From NCBI GenBank assembly GCA_021646405.1, contig SOER01000013.1, positions 1 through 64,000 of the forward strand: 64,000 nucleotides of DNA, in the 5' to 3' direction. The notes beneath the pieces were generated by a model, which searched no databases, was not told where the DNA came from, and was given only the letters and a program-made list of their open reading frames with translations. This document shows, piece after piece, positions 45,034 to 52,968 of the stretch (its first letter is position 1; the number at the start of each line of letters is the position of its first letter). Origin of the DNA: Candidatus Loosdrechtia aerotolerans. Lineage in GTDB: Bacteria; Planctomycetota; Brocadiia; Brocadiales; Brocadiaceae. The translations under genes were made by a program, and so were the position numbers.

Positions 45034-46398
45034 ATGGAAATACAATGGCAAAAAATATTTCTTCCGGAGATTAAGGAGCTCATAGAGAATAAGGACTTCA
45101 GAGGTCTGCGGAGTTTCCTCCGGGAACTTCACCCGGCTGATATTGTCGATATTCTCCGGGAGCTTGATCCGACAGAACGGGTAATGAGTTTTAGACTTTT
45201 GGATAAAGATAAAATTTCTGAGGTTTTCGCGCTCTTTGAATATACCGAACAAGAAGAACTCCTGAAGCAATTTACGGAACATCATACAAAAGAAATTTTA
45301 ACGCAGATGCAACCGGATGACAGAACACAGCTTTTCGATGAACTGCCGGCACATATTGTAGAAAAATTACTGAAATTACTTCCGCCCGAGGAATGGAAAG
45401 AGGCTAATGAACTCCTCAATTATCCGGATAATTCCGCCGGGCGTATCATGACACCTGAATATGTGGATCTTCAAACGGATATGACCATTGGAAAAGCACT
45501 TGAGCACATTCGTCAAACAGGTCCGGATCGTGAAACCATCTACATTTGTTATATCGTGGACGAAACTAAAAGACTCCGTGGTGTAACCACGTTAAAGAAT
45601 ATCATTCTTGCAAGCACGGATCAATTTATCAGGGATATTATGAATGAGAATGTCATCTACGTCCGTACCACTGATGATCAGGAGAGTGTGGCTCAAGTAG
45701 TTCAAAAATATGATTTCTTAGCAGTGCCTGTTGTGGATCATGAAGACAGACTGGTAGGGATTGTTACCGTAGATGATATATTAGATGTCGTACAAGAAGA
45801 AGTGACTGAAGATTTTCAAAAAATGGCCGGTATACAGACCATTGAGGAAGAATATTTCCGTATAGGATTCTTACGATGTGTGAGTAATCGTATCCCATGG
45901 TTAGTTGTTCTTGTAATAGCTGCAACTATATCACAGACTATATTAAGAAATTACTCCGGCATATTAAGCTCTGCAATCGCCCTGACCTATTTCATTCCTA
46001 TGCTTACAGGATCCGGCGGAAATACAGGATCACAATCCTCTACACTCATCATCCGGGCGCTAGCAACAGGAGAGGTTAAATCGAAGGAATGGTGGTACAT
46101 TATCGTCCGTGAACTTAAGGTCGGTATTGCACTTGGATTTATCATGGGTTTTACCGCTTTTATTATTGCAATCATATCCTTAGGTCAAACAGCCACATCT
46201 TTAACCGTAGGTATTTCATTATTTACTGTGGTTTGTGTTGGAAACATTGTTGGAGTGGCAATCCCTTTATTTTTTCGGTTTGTAAGGCTCGATCCGGCTT
46301 TTGTATCTGCACCACTTATTGCAACGTTATTAGATGCTACCGGACTCGTTATTTACTTTGAAATCGCCAGGAGAATATTAACAATAACTGCTTCATAA
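45034..46398 (+). CDS. mgtE: Magnesium transporter MgtE
   Basis: 454 residues, standard MgtE layout. The N-terminal helical domain (LRELHPADIVDILRELDPTERV) is followed by two CBS domains (about 135-255; ending VVDHEDRLVGIVTVDDILDVV) and a five-helix pore domain with PMLTGSGGNTGSQSSTLIIRALATGE, the conserved Mg2+-path segment. The dimer conducts Mg2+ into the cell and the CBS/N domains close it at high Mg2+. The 80 bases upstream are too short for an M-box riboswitch, and none is visible. Confidence 0.97.
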   Translation: MEIQWQKIFLPEIKELIENKDFRGLRSFLRELHPADIVDILRELDPTERVMSFRLLDKDKISEVFALFEYTEQEELLKQFTEHHTKEILTQMQPDDRTQLFDELPAHIVEKLLKLLPPEEWKEANELLNYPDNSAGRIMTPEYVDLQTDMTIGKALEHIRQTGPDRETIYICYIVDETKRLRGVTTLKNIILASTDQFIRDIMNENVIYVRTTDDQESVAQVVQKYDFLAVPVVDHEDRLVGIVTVDDILDVVQEEVTEDFQKMAGIQTIEEEYFRIGFLRCVSNRIPWLVVLVIAATISQTILRNYSGILSSAIALTYFIPMLTGSGGNTGSQSSTLIIRALATGEVKSKEWWYIIVRELKVGIALGFIMGFTAFIIAIISLGQTATSLTVGISLFTVVCVGNIVGVAIPLFFRFVRLDPAFVSAPLIATLLDATGLVIYFEIARRILTITAS

Positions 46399-46492
46399 GG
46401 AAAAGATAGAGGGAGAAAACCGGTACGTTGCCCGCTGTATGAAATTCAGAGTAGTACTCCAGGGTAAAACAGTTGAAGAGGCACATATTAAC

Positions 46493-46521
46493 TTGACATT
46501 TTTTTGCCAGAATGGTATCTT
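46493..46521 (+). promoter_or_regulatory. Sigma-70-like promoter
   Basis: TTGACA (46493-46498), a 17-base spacer and TATCTT (46516-46521), 38 bases before the start of the 46559 gene. Perfect -35, moderate -10. Probably drives the run of small genes that follows. Confidence 0.6.
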
Positions 46522-46558
46522 CTTAGACAATTTTCTAATATAATATATATTTAGTGTT

Positions 46559-46873
46559 ATGAGTATATCACGAAACAGAAAGGAGTTGTCTTTGAATAAT
46601 CAGCACAAAGCATCAAAGGGAAATTCTATCATTTGTGGCCTTGCCTTTGACAATGAAGATAATCACAAACGAATCACAACCGGAGAGAATTTTTGCATAT
46701 TGGGCGGTTCTGAAAAAACCCACGAGAATCTTGTTGATATGGTGTTAGAATTTAATGAGGCCATTAAAAAATACGGTAAAAAATTAGACTACCTTTCTGA
46801 AAATGAATATTATGATATAATAAAGGAAATTTCCAAGGATAATGAAAAAACATATTGGCTTTATCATGCTTAA
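46559..46873 (+). CDS. Small conserved-looking protein of unknown function
   Basis: 104 residues, soluble and charged. The core CGLAFDNEDNHKRITTGENF looks like a beta region, and GGSEKTHENLVDMVLEFNEA with KKYGKKLDYLSENEYYDII forms helices. It has one Cys pair at a distance (CGLA, FCIL). No family is recognised. The ATG at 46559 lacks a ribosome site, whereas TTG at 46592 has AGGAG 6 bases upstream and may be the true start (93 residues). It overlaps the TPR gene that follows and has its own promoter-like sequence. Confidence 0.6.
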   Translation: MSISRNRKELSLNNQHKASKGNSIICGLAFDNEDNHKRITTGENFCILGGSEKTHENLVDMVLEFNEAIKKYGKKLDYLSENEYYDIIKEISKDNEKTYWLYHA

Positions 46874-47690
46874 TCAACAGAATAATTTTATAAGAAAAAC
46901 TCTTTTTGCATTTTTAGTTTTCTGTTCAAGTATTACCTATTTTAACCTTAGTTACGGCACAGGTATGTTTAACGATTTCGATACGCACTATCAGCTCGGA
47001 AATGAGTACAACAAGCAAGGTATGGTTGACGATGCAATTCAGGAATACCAAAAGGCGATTGAGATAAATGAGTATTCCTCAAAAGTGTATAATAACCTTG
47101 GCGTAGCTTACGGCAAAAAGAATATGGTTGATGAAGAGATCTCTTCATACAGAAGGGCTGTTGATTTAGATGAAAATTACAAAGAGGCCTACTTTAATTT
47201 GGGAATTGCATATGGTATAAAGAAAATGGCAGACGAAGAAATCGCCGCCTATCAAAAAGTTATAGAATTGGATCCGGAAAATTTAGAGGCATATTATAAC
47301 CTTGGTAATGCTTACCGGGATAAAGAAATGTACGATAAGTCAATTACAGCATACAAAAAAGTAATTGAGATTGACCCTGCGTATATAGATGCACACTTTA
47401 ATTTAGGCGTCTCATACGGCAGAAAAGGTTTGCTGGATGATGAAATTCTACAGTATAAAAGAGTACTGAGCCTGAATCCGTACAATGCAGAGGCACACTT
47501 TAACCTCGCGATCGCTTATGGGGAAAAGAAGATGTTTGATGATCAGATTCGCGAATACAAAAAGGCAATTGAGCTGAATCCAAATTATGCCAAGGCATAT
47601 AAAAATCTTGAATCTGTCTATCGTGCCAAAGGAATGAAAAAAGAGGCAGATAATGAATTATCAAAGTATCATGATATAGTAGAACGTTAA
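46842..47690 (+). CDS. Exported TPR-repeat protein
   Basis: 282 residues. An N-terminal signal or anchor segment (KTLFAFLVFCSSITYFNLSYG) is followed by about seven 34-residue TPR units from residue 45 to the end. The consensus is clear in each: NLGVAYGKKNMVDEEIS, NLGIAYGIKKMADEEIA, NLGNAYRDKEMYDKSI, NLGVSYGRKGLLDDEI, NLAIAYGEKKMFDDQI. Regular TPR solenoids bind peptides and scaffold complexes in the envelope. The start overlaps the previous gene by 32 bases; an ATG eight codons later (46866) would cut this to 8 bases. Confidence 0.88.
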   Translation: MKKHIGFIMLNQQNNFIRKTLFAFLVFCSSITYFNLSYGTGMFNDFDTHYQLGNEYNKQGMVDDAIQEYQKAIEINEYSSKVYNNLGVAYGKKNMVDEEISSYRRAVDLDENYKEAYFNLGIAYGIKKMADEEIAAYQKVIELDPENLEAYYNLGNAYRDKEMYDKSITAYKKVIEIDPAYIDAHFNLGVSYGRKGLLDDEILQYKRVLSLNPYNAEAHFNLAIAYGEKKMFDDQIREYKKAIELNPNYAKAYKNLESVYRAKGMKKEADNELSKYHDIVER

Positions 47691-47726
47691 AATACATACA
47701 GTTATTAGATAGAGAAGGAGAAACAG

Positions 47727-47996
47727 ATGATAGAGAAAATAGAAAAAACGATTACAGAGAAATCTGATAAAATCATGAAAAACGAAAAAATATCGGGATT
47801 TATAAATAACATAGGAGGAGTGCTCAGTTTTTTTGGCGCCGTTGTATTTGGTATCATGTTTATCGTATGTGGTGCAAGTTTAATGAAAACAGGCAAGAAT
47901 TACGTTGTAGGACCTTCAGCAGCCGTAGCTGAAGAAGAGGCAGCCGAAGAAGCATCTGAAACATCTGAAGAAGAAGAAGAAGAAGAAGAGGAATAG
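47727..47996 (+). CDS. Small membrane protein with acidic tail
   Basis: 89 residues. A charged amphipathic start (MIEKIEKTITEKSDKIM) is followed by one transmembrane helix (about 28-52, GGVLSFFGAVVFGIMFIVCG), a short basic stretch, then a low-complexity tail rich in Ala and Glu ending in an unbroken run of nine Glu. AAGGAG lies before the ATG. The polyglutamate tail may bind cations or a basic partner. No family is recognised. It lies 36 bases after the TPR gene in the same direction. Confidence 0.7.
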   Translation: MIEKIEKTITEKSDKIMKNEKISGFINNIGGVLSFFGAVVFGIMFIVCGASLMKTGKNYVVGPSAAVAEEEAAEEASETSEEEEEEEEE

Positions 47997-48064
47997 GATA
48001 TCAGCGAAGGGCATTATAATAGAAATATTCCGCTAACGACTATTAACAGAAATACTTATAGTAG

Positions 48065-48094
48065 GTAAGTAAACTATCATGGGAAATTACTTAC
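48065..48094. other. Short hairpin in the 48.0-48.2 kb gap
   Basis: GTAAGTAA (48065-48072) pairs with TTACTTAC (48087-48094) around a 14-base loop. There is no T-run after it, so it is not a normal terminator. The 178-base gap (47997-48174) otherwise holds nothing clear. Confidence 0.3.
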
Positions 48095-48174
48095 ATAACT
48101 ATTTTGGTTTGGCGTCAAATATTTTCTAGTATTGGTTTTTCATCACCTTCAGTGTTTTTACAAGGATAAAAATT

Positions 48175-48774
48175 GTGGTTAAAAAGATATTTTTTTCACT
48201 CTGTTTTTTAGTTACAGGCCTGAGTTTATGTTTCCTGAGGCAAGCTCATGCTGTTAATTTAAGACTAACCCCGGTCCAAATCCAGGAGGCCGTGGAATAT
48301 GGCCAGAAAAATAAAAATCTGGACATGGCTGTTTTCTCAGAGGCGTGGACTGTCTCATTGGGGAAAGGAAAAGGCTTTGCCACTTTATTTACTCCATATC
48401 ATAACATTGCCTATAAGACGAAGAAACTTGCTGTTGAACGGAAAGAAATTACCAGGAGAGAAATTCAAGATGCATTGCAGATATCTGACTCCCTCGCTTT
48501 TTCTGTAACTGTTTACGGTGATGAATACGATTTTGCAAGTCGTTATTCAGCAGTTCTTTATCAGGAAGATGCAATAATACAGCCTGAATTTGAGTTTATA
48601 CCAGAAATTGCAGACGCTAGTGAGTTCTGGCCCGATACACCGAGTAATATAGCTCGCCTCGTTTTTAAATTTCCTGTAAATGATGTAGATTTAAATACTC
48701 CTGTTACCTTTGTGGTACAGGTTCCCGGCGGTGAAGAAATTTCATTTAACTTCGACCTGTCAAAAATAAAATAA
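48175..48774 (+). CDS. Exported protein of unknown function
   Basis: 199 residues, GTG start with AAGGA 9 bases upstream. A signal peptide covers about 28 residues (SLCFLVTGLSLCFL...AHAVN). The mature protein has a helical first third (LTPVQIQEAVEYGQKNKN) and a beta-rich remainder (FSVTVYGDEYDF, RLVFKFPVNDVD, VTFVVQVPGGEEISFNF). No cysteine in the mature part. I do not recognise the family. Neighbours in the same direction are also envelope proteins. Confidence 0.7.
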   Translation: MVKKIFFSLCFLVTGLSLCFLRQAHAVNLRLTPVQIQEAVEYGQKNKNLDMAVFSEAWTVSLGKGKGFATLFTPYHNIAYKTKKLAVERKEITRREIQDALQISDSLAFSVTVYGDEYDFASRYSAVLYQEDAIIQPEFEFIPEIADASEFWPDTPSNIARLVFKFPVNDVDLNTPVTFVVQVPGGEEISFNFDLSKIK

Positions 48775-48887
48775 TTTTTCCTAAAACATCAAAAACTCAT
48801 AAAGGATTACTTCTCTTTCAGGAAAATACCGTCATTACCCTAAAACATAATGATAGTGTTTTCATTTACTATAAAAGGTAATTTAAA

Positions 48888-49628
48888 ATGAAATACTTTT
48901 TCCTTATTTTTATTCTGTTTGGCTGTTCTTCCTTTTCAATCGGGTGTGCCGGGTTCTCAAAAAAATTATTTGAGAATACATCGAAGGCAGAAGAGGAACG
49001 TTTGGTATTAATAGAGCAAAAAATTCAAGAGCTGGAACAAGCGCTCTCAATTTTGAACACTTCTGAGCAAAATCTTGCAAAACGTTTTGAGGAAATCTCA
49101 CAGAAAACTGCTACGATAAGCACAGATCAAGTAAATCTCTATGACACCGTTAACACCCTTAATTCAAAATTTGAGAGAAAAGATATAACAATTGAGAGTA
49201 ATCTTGTCAAAACGCAAAAAAATATTGACGATCTTGAAAATAAATTAAATAAATTACAAGAAATAGAGAAGATAAAAACTGACTTACAAAACCAGATTAT
49301 TGTCCTCTTAGCCCAGAAATCAAGTATTACGGATACGGAAGTAAGGAAGGTAAGAAATGAGTTGGGAGAAGAGGTCGTAGATATACTCTCTCACAAAAAT
49401 GAAATGAGTAAAAACACTTCTGAAGAAAAACGGATGGAAGAACCGAATAGAAACCTGGAAAAAGAAGAACTGCAGCATATGATGGACGAGGCTCTTTCTC
49501 TTTACAGAGAAGGAAAATATAAAGAATCATCACTGAAATGGAAAGAAGTTCTTACCATTGACCCGGGAAACCTGGAAGCAAAATTTAACCTTGATATTCT
49601 TGAGGAGAAGATGAAATCTTCTTTTTAA
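48888..49628 (+). CDS. Coiled-coil lipoprotein with C-terminal TPR
   Basis: 246 residues. The start FLIFILFGCSSFSIGCAG gives a lipoprotein-type signal with Cys at 13 or 20. A long coiled coil runs from about 30 to 140 (IQELEQALSILNTSEQNLAK, DLENKLNKLQEIEKIKTD), then a charged linker and a TPR-like end (LSLYREGKYKESSLKWKEVL, NLEAKFNLDILEEKM). The layout recalls YbgF/CpoB-type envelope proteins (coiled coil plus TPR) but the TPR part is much shorter. Convergent with gmhB, only 16 bases away. Confidence 0.75.
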   Translation: MKYFFLIFILFGCSSFSIGCAGFSKKLFENTSKAEEERLVLIEQKIQELEQALSILNTSEQNLAKRFEEISQKTATISTDQVNLYDTVNTLNSKFERKDITIESNLVKTQKNIDDLENKLNKLQEIEKIKTDLQNQIIVLLAQKSSITDTEVRKVRNELGEEVVDILSHKNEMSKNTSEEKRMEEPNRNLEKEELQHMMDEALSLYREGKYKESSLKWKEVLTIDPGNLEAKFNLDILEEKMKSSF

Positions 49629-49644
49629 CTGCATCTGGTCATAC

Positions 49645-50202
49645 TCATCGGGCAAAAAGCTTTGCGGCTTCAAATAAATCTTTTACACAGTAATCTGCGT
49701 CTATTCCAGAAACAGAATTTTGACCATGTATCTCTGTGTCCTTTATCAATATACAGGTACACCCGGCGTTTTTACCAGCCACCATGTCCGTTTCAGAATC
49801 ACCGATCATGAAAGATTGTTTTAAGTCAATATGGTACTCCGCTGCTGCATCATATATCATCTTGGATTTCGGTTTTCTGCAGTCACAATCTATTCTATAC
49901 CGCTCGACAGCACCCTTTCTATAATGCGGGCAGTAGTAAATATCATCGATAGTCACTCCCTCCTTTTCAAGCATATCCTTGAGTCTTTCATGGATAAACG
50001 TTAAGCATTCTTCATTGAAAAATCCCCTCGCTATACCTGACTGGTTGGTAACAATAATGATTAAATACCCATGTTCTTTAAAAAGACGGATTCCTCTGAC
50101 AGCGTTCGGCAGTAATTTTAACTGATCAGGGGAATTCAAATAAGGTACGTGAACAACAAGGGTACCATCCCGGTCAAGAAATATCGCCTTCCTTTTTGTC
50201 AT
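49645..50202 (-). CDS. gmhB: D-glycero-D-manno-heptose 1,7-bisphosphate phosphatase
   Basis: 185 residues, HAD superfamily. The nucleophile motif is AIFLDRDGTL, followed by VTNQSGIARGFF and KPKSKMIYDAA and the Mg2+ Asp in FMIGDSETDM. YCPHYRKGAVERYRIDCDCRKP carries the Cys/His zinc-binding loop typical of GmhB. It removes the C7 phosphate of heptose bisphosphate in the ADP-heptose pathway for the LPS inner core. Last gene of hldE-gmhA-gmhB, 13 bases after gmhA. Confidence 0.93.
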   Translation of the reverse strand: MTKRKAIFLDRDGTLVVHVPYLNSPDQLKLLPNAVRGIRLFKEHGYLIIIVTNQSGIARGFFNEECLTFIHERLKDMLEKEGVTIDDIYYCPHYRKGAVERYRIDCDCRKPKSKMIYDAAAEYHIDLKQSFMIGDSETDMVAGKNAGCTCILIKDTEIHGQNSVSGIDADYCVKDLFEAAKLFAR

Positions 50203-50215
50203 GTTGTATCAGCAA

Positions 50216-50785
50216 TTAAACTCCAAAAAGCCCCTTCTCAATAAGAGAACACAGGATATGCCCGACAGTAATATGGCACTCCTGTATCCGGGGTGTATTA
50301 TTTGAAGGAATTTTCAGGCAAATATCAACGGCATTTTGTAATTGCCCGCCATCCTTCCCGGTAAATCCAATAGTGATTGCCCCGATAGTTTTTGCACTCT
50401 GAACGGCATGGATGATACCTTGAGAATTTCCGCTTGTACTAAAAGCAAGGATAACATCTCCTGTACGGACCAATGCCTCGATTTGCCTGACAAAACACAT
50501 ATCATAACCAAAATCATTTGCAATCGCAGTCATCACAGAACTATCGGTTGTCAGGGCAACAGCAGGAAGCGGCTGCCGGTTCTTCTGAAATCTCCCCATT
50601 AATTCACCGGCAATGTGCTGGGCATCCGCAGCACTTCCTCCGTTACCGATCAGATAAATGTAGTTATGCTGCCTGAGCGCTCCAATAAGTGTATTTCCAA
50701 TATCTCTAATTATCTCAAGATTCTCCGATAACAGCATTCTCTTCGTTTCTATGCTCTCCAGCAATTGTGACGTAATATCATCCAT
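50216..50785 (-). CDS. gmhA: Sedoheptulose-7-phosphate isomerase
   Basis: 189 residues, SIS-fold. YLIGNGGSAADAQHIAGELMGRF is the GmhA signature, followed by FAFSTSGNS-type LAFSTSGNSQGIIHAV and TIGFTGKDGGQL. ECHITVGHILCSLIE includes the catalytic His and Glu region. It converts sedoheptulose 7-phosphate to D-glycero-D-manno-heptose 7-phosphate, the first step of ADP-heptose synthesis. Located between hldE (5 bases upstream) and gmhB. Confidence 0.95.
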   Translation of the reverse strand: MDDITSQLLESIETKRMLLSENLEIIRDIGNTLIGALRQHNYIYLIGNGGSAADAQHIAGELMGRFQKNRQPLPAVALTTDSSVMTAIANDFGYDMCFVRQIEALVRTGDVILAFSTSGNSQGIIHAVQSAKTIGAITIGFTGKDGGQLQNAVDICLKIPSNNTPRIQECHITVGHILCSLIEKGLFGV

Positions 50786-50790
50786 AATTT

Positions 50791-52299
50791 TTACCTTTTT
50801 CCCATCTGTTCTGCCTGATTACAACTCATTATTATCCTGGAAACAATATTTGTAGTCGATATGCCTCCGACAAAAGGTGCAAAGAGAATCTTTCCTCCAT
50901 ATGATTCAATAAATTCCATACCAACTACCCCTGCATCTTTCCAATCCTCTCCCTTTACCAGTACATCAGGCCTGATTGCTTCAATCAAATTTAACGGTGT
51001 ATCCTCGTCGAAAAGTATGACATAACTTATATCTTCCAGAGCTGCAAGCATCTTTGCCCGTTCCATTTCCGAAATAATCGGACGAGTAGGACCTTTCAGG
51101 GCCCTTACAGAGCGATCAGTGTTTAATCCTACAACAAGAAGATCACCTTGTTTTCGTGCAAATTTAAGATACTCAACATGTCCAACATGCAGTATGTCAA
51201 AACAGCCATTGGTAAAAACAATTTTATCATGTTTCTTTCTATGTTCATTGACAATATTTACAAGCACATCAACATCTTTAATTTTACTTGAAAGCTGATT
51301 TCTCCCGTGCATAAGCTCGTTTAAGATTTCAGCTTTACTAACCGGTGATGCACCAATCTTTCCAACTTCTATTCCTGCGGCAATATTGGCGAGTGAAGAG
51401 GCATCTTCAAAGCTGTGACCACTTCCTACAACGATACCAAACATACTCAGCACCATGTCTCCGGCCCCGGTTACGTCAAACACCGTTCTCGGTGTGGTTG
51501 GTATGATTTTCCCGTCCTCATGTTTGGGGTATAAAAAAATACCATCTTTATCAAGCGTAATAATACAGTATTCAAGAGAGAGGCAGGAAACAAGCTTTTC
51601 TGCTGCTTTCTGAAGGCTGCTGTTATCCACAATCTTCATTCCCGTAGCAAGCTCAGCTTCATTCCTGTTAGGAGTAATAGCGGTAACCCCCCTATAGCAC
51701 GAATAATCGTTAACGAGTTTCGGATCTACAATTACCATTTTTCTATACCTTTTACAGAGCGTTACAATTGTCTGTAAAAATGAGTTGGTAAGTAAACCCT
51801 TATTCATATCAGAAATCAAAACAACATCGCACACCGGTATGGTTTCTTGCAAATAGGCAGTAAACTGTGCTTCTATTTCAGACGATACAAGGTGTGTTTT
51901 CTCATAATCAACGCGTAATAACTGTTGTACTCCTTTACCGGCGGTCTGCAAGTGTCCCAGGAAACGGGTCTTTAAAGTTGTTGGGCGGCTACTATCAATA
52001 ACAATTCCTGTCGTATCTGCTCCCATACCTTTAAAAATTTCCAAAAGATTATGGCCGTAGCTATCGTTACCGATGATTCCACAAACAAATACCCGGGCAC
52101 CTAATGTTTGTAAGTTATTAACAACACTTCCGGCTCCGCCAGCCTTCACATCCTCCGATGTAACATTAATGATTGGTATGGGGGCTTCCTGCGAGACACG
52201 CCTTACTTCTCCCCATACATACTTATCAAGCATCATATCACCAATAACAGCAATCTTTGGTGAAGGTAAATGAGAAATGATGGTAAACAACCTGTCCAT
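50791..52299 (-). CDS. hldE: Bifunctional heptose 7-phosphate kinase / heptose 1-phosphate adenylyltransferase
   Basis: 502 residues. The N-terminal PfkB/ribokinase domain (1-325) has GGAGSVVNNLQTLGARV and the anion-hole motif DVTGAGDMVLSMFG. The C-terminal nucleotidyltransferase domain (about 350-500) opens with VFTNGCFDILHVGHVEYL (HxGH site). The kinase makes the 1,7-bisphosphate and the second domain makes ADP-heptose after GmhB acts. Full fused length as in Gram-negative bacteria. First gene of the heptose operon; it shows that the organism makes heptose-containing LPS. Confidence 0.97.
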   Translation of the reverse strand: MDRLFTIISHLPSPKIAVIGDMMLDKYVWGEVRRVSQEAPIPIINVTSEDVKAGGAGSVVNNLQTLGARVFVCGIIGNDSYGHNLLEIFKGMGADTTGIVIDSSRPTTLKTRFLGHLQTAGKGVQQLLRVDYEKTHLVSSEIEAQFTAYLQETIPVCDVVLISDMNKGLLTNSFLQTIVTLCKRYRKMVIVDPKLVNDYSCYRGVTAITPNRNEAELATGMKIVDNSSLQKAAEKLVSCLSLEYCIITLDKDGIFLYPKHEDGKIIPTTPRTVFDVTGAGDMVLSMFGIVVGSGHSFEDASSLANIAAGIEVGKIGASPVSKAEILNELMHGRNQLSSKIKDVDVLVNIVNEHRKKHDKIVFTNGCFDILHVGHVEYLKFARKQGDLLVVGLNTDRSVRALKGPTRPIISEMERAKMLAALEDISYVILFDEDTPLNLIEAIRPDVLVKGEDWKDAGVVGMEFIESYGGKILFAPFVGGISTTNIVSRIIMSCNQAEQMGKR

Positions 52300-52329
52300 G
52301 GAATGAGCCTCCCGGGGGATTAATATATT

Positions 52330-52968
52330 TTACAGGACTTTACTATGTGTATCCTTTAATGCAGATTCATCACCTTCTTCAAGAAAGGATGATATTTTTA
52401 CGTTAAGAGATGAAGATAATTTATCAAGGGTTGTAAGAGATGCAGCTATTTGTCCGTTTTCTATTTGGGATAGTAAACTGGGTGACAAACCTGTACGGTC
52501 TGCCAGTTGCTTTTGAGTAATTTTCTTACTTTTTCTCAGGAGTTTAAGTTTTTTCCCGACAGAGCTTTTGAGCTTATCCTTTGAATTTCCGATAAGGCAG
52601 TATGTCTTCTGCGCATTGCTCAACGCCTTTCGCAGATCGTTTAAATCAAATGGTTTTTTCAGGTAATCGAATGCATCAAGCTTCATTGTTTCAACCGCAG
52701 TTTTAAAGGATGGATATCCTGTCAGGATAATAACGCAAACATTCTGGAACCTTAATTTTATTTCCTTCAGTAATTCTGTGCCATTGATCTGGGGCATTTT
52801 TAAATCTAATATGACAATATGGAACTTCTCCTTCTCAAGTACCAGTAAGACATCCTGTGGTTTTGTTATACCTTTTACAAGGTATCCTTCATCAGTTAAA
52901 AATTTTGTTAGATACAAGTTGTAATCTTTATCGTCATCTACAACCAGGATGTTTATTCCTCTATCCAT
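52330..52968 (-). CDS. Response regulator with XRE-type HTH output
   Basis: 212 residues. The receiver domain (1-120) has the phospho-Asp in HIVILDLKMPQING and Lys in YLKKPF. A linker leads to an XRE/Cro HTH at about 140-195 (LRKSKKITQKQLADRTGLSP and SLLSQIENGQIAASLTTL). This output type is much less common than OmpR, NarL or NtrC types. It is expected to bind DNA as a dimer; targets unknown. The start overlaps the end of the kinase gene by 8 bases, so the two form a pair. Confidence 0.9.
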   Translation of the reverse strand: MDRGINILVVDDDKDYNLYLTKFLTDEGYLVKGITKPQDVLLVLEKEKFHIVILDLKMPQINGTELLKEIKLRFQNVCVIILTGYPSFKTAVETMKLDAFDYLKKPFDLNDLRKALSNAQKTYCLIGNSKDKLKSSVGKKLKLLRKSKKITQKQLADRTGLSPSLLSQIENGQIAASLTTLDKLSSSLNVKISSFLEEGDESALKDTHSKVL

